Part shown: positions 15,497 through 15,502 of the stretch, in pieces
Position numbering within the stretch: the stretch's first letter is position 1
How the letters are laid out: every line of letters begins with the position of its first letter
Origin: Prevotella sp. UBA6447
GTDB taxonomy: Bacteria; Bacteroidota; Bacteroidia; Bacteroidales; Bacteroidaceae
DNA length: 15,502 nucleotides
Assembly (NCBI GenBank): GCA_002437115.1
Contig: DJOD01000035.1
Location: forward strand, 1 to 15,502
Direction of reading: 5' to 3'
Notes under the pieces: generated by a model
What the model saw: only the letters and a program-made list of their open reading frames with translations
Told to the model about the DNA's origin: nothing
The model's database searches: none
Made by a program: the position numbers and the translations under genes

Positions 15497-15500
15497 TTAG
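15473..15500 (+). repeat. Pair of 10-base direct repeats over a promoter
   Basis: TACAAATTAG occurs at 15473-15482 and again at 15491-15500, exactly 18 bases apart. One copy covers the upstream TTTG and the other abuts the -7 box of the minus-strand promoter, so it could be an operator. It could also be chance in A/T-rich DNA. Confidence 0.45.
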
Positions 15501-15502
15501 CT

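Noticed and set aside
1..15502. CRISPR arrays, insertion sequences, riboswitches or rRNA
   Set aside because: No spaced repeats, transposase motifs, terminal inverted repeats, known aptamer patterns or rRNA sequence were seen on either strand.

Overview
The window looks like chromosomal DNA of a Bacteroidota bacterium, most likely a Prevotella or close relative. The evidence is the promoter style (-7 boxes of the form TAnnTTTG with a TTG or TTTG about 18-20 bases upstream, rather than sigma70 boxes), few Shine-Dalgarno sites, and the protein versions found: an OmpA-type major outer membrane protein, an OstA-like protein coupled to two parvulins, RecQ with a long C-terminal extension, and Bacteroidota-type MutL and ClpX. 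Almost everything is on the minus strand; greA is the only clear plus-strand gene.

Layout, left to right. Positions 1-180 hold the 3' end of an unrecognised gene, with codon use unlike the rest, pointing at the 3' end of a tRNA-Val(UAC) gene on the minus strand. This arrangement fits the edge of an integrated element but does not prove it. The tRNA has a terminator and a promoter. The divergent gene greA follows, and a bidirectional terminator separates it from the convergent ompA-family gene. Next comes a long minus-strand series that reads from high to low coordinates: guaB, two periplasmic parvulin chaperones (PpiC-like, then SurA-like), an OstA/LptA-like protein, a small one-span membrane protein and mutL. 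The middle members are tightly packed (3-base gap, two ATGA stop/start overlaps), so the envelope genes form a translationally coupled core. Upstream of guaB lies clpP-clpX-recQ (gaps of 10 and 28 bases), driven by a good promoter before clpP. At the far right a 58-codon ORF has its own well-formed promoter, whose boxes lie in a pair of 10-base direct repeats.

How the genes work together: the two parvulins and the OstA-like protein point to outer-membrane protein folding and lipopolysaccharide transport. GuaB (GMP synthesis), MutL (mismatch repair) and RecQ (recombination and repair) are housekeeping genes that share transcripts with them. ClpP and ClpX form the ATP-dependent protease.

No clearly new multigene system is visible. 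The observations most worth checking are a ClpP whose catalytic acid aligns to Asn (Ser-His-Asn), a MutL whose C-terminal endonuclease motifs are degenerate, a ClpX with VGY where the IGF loop lies, the 58-codon ORF and repeat-flanked promoter before clpP, and a hairpin that buries a Shine-Dalgarno-like sequence before the PpiC-like gene.
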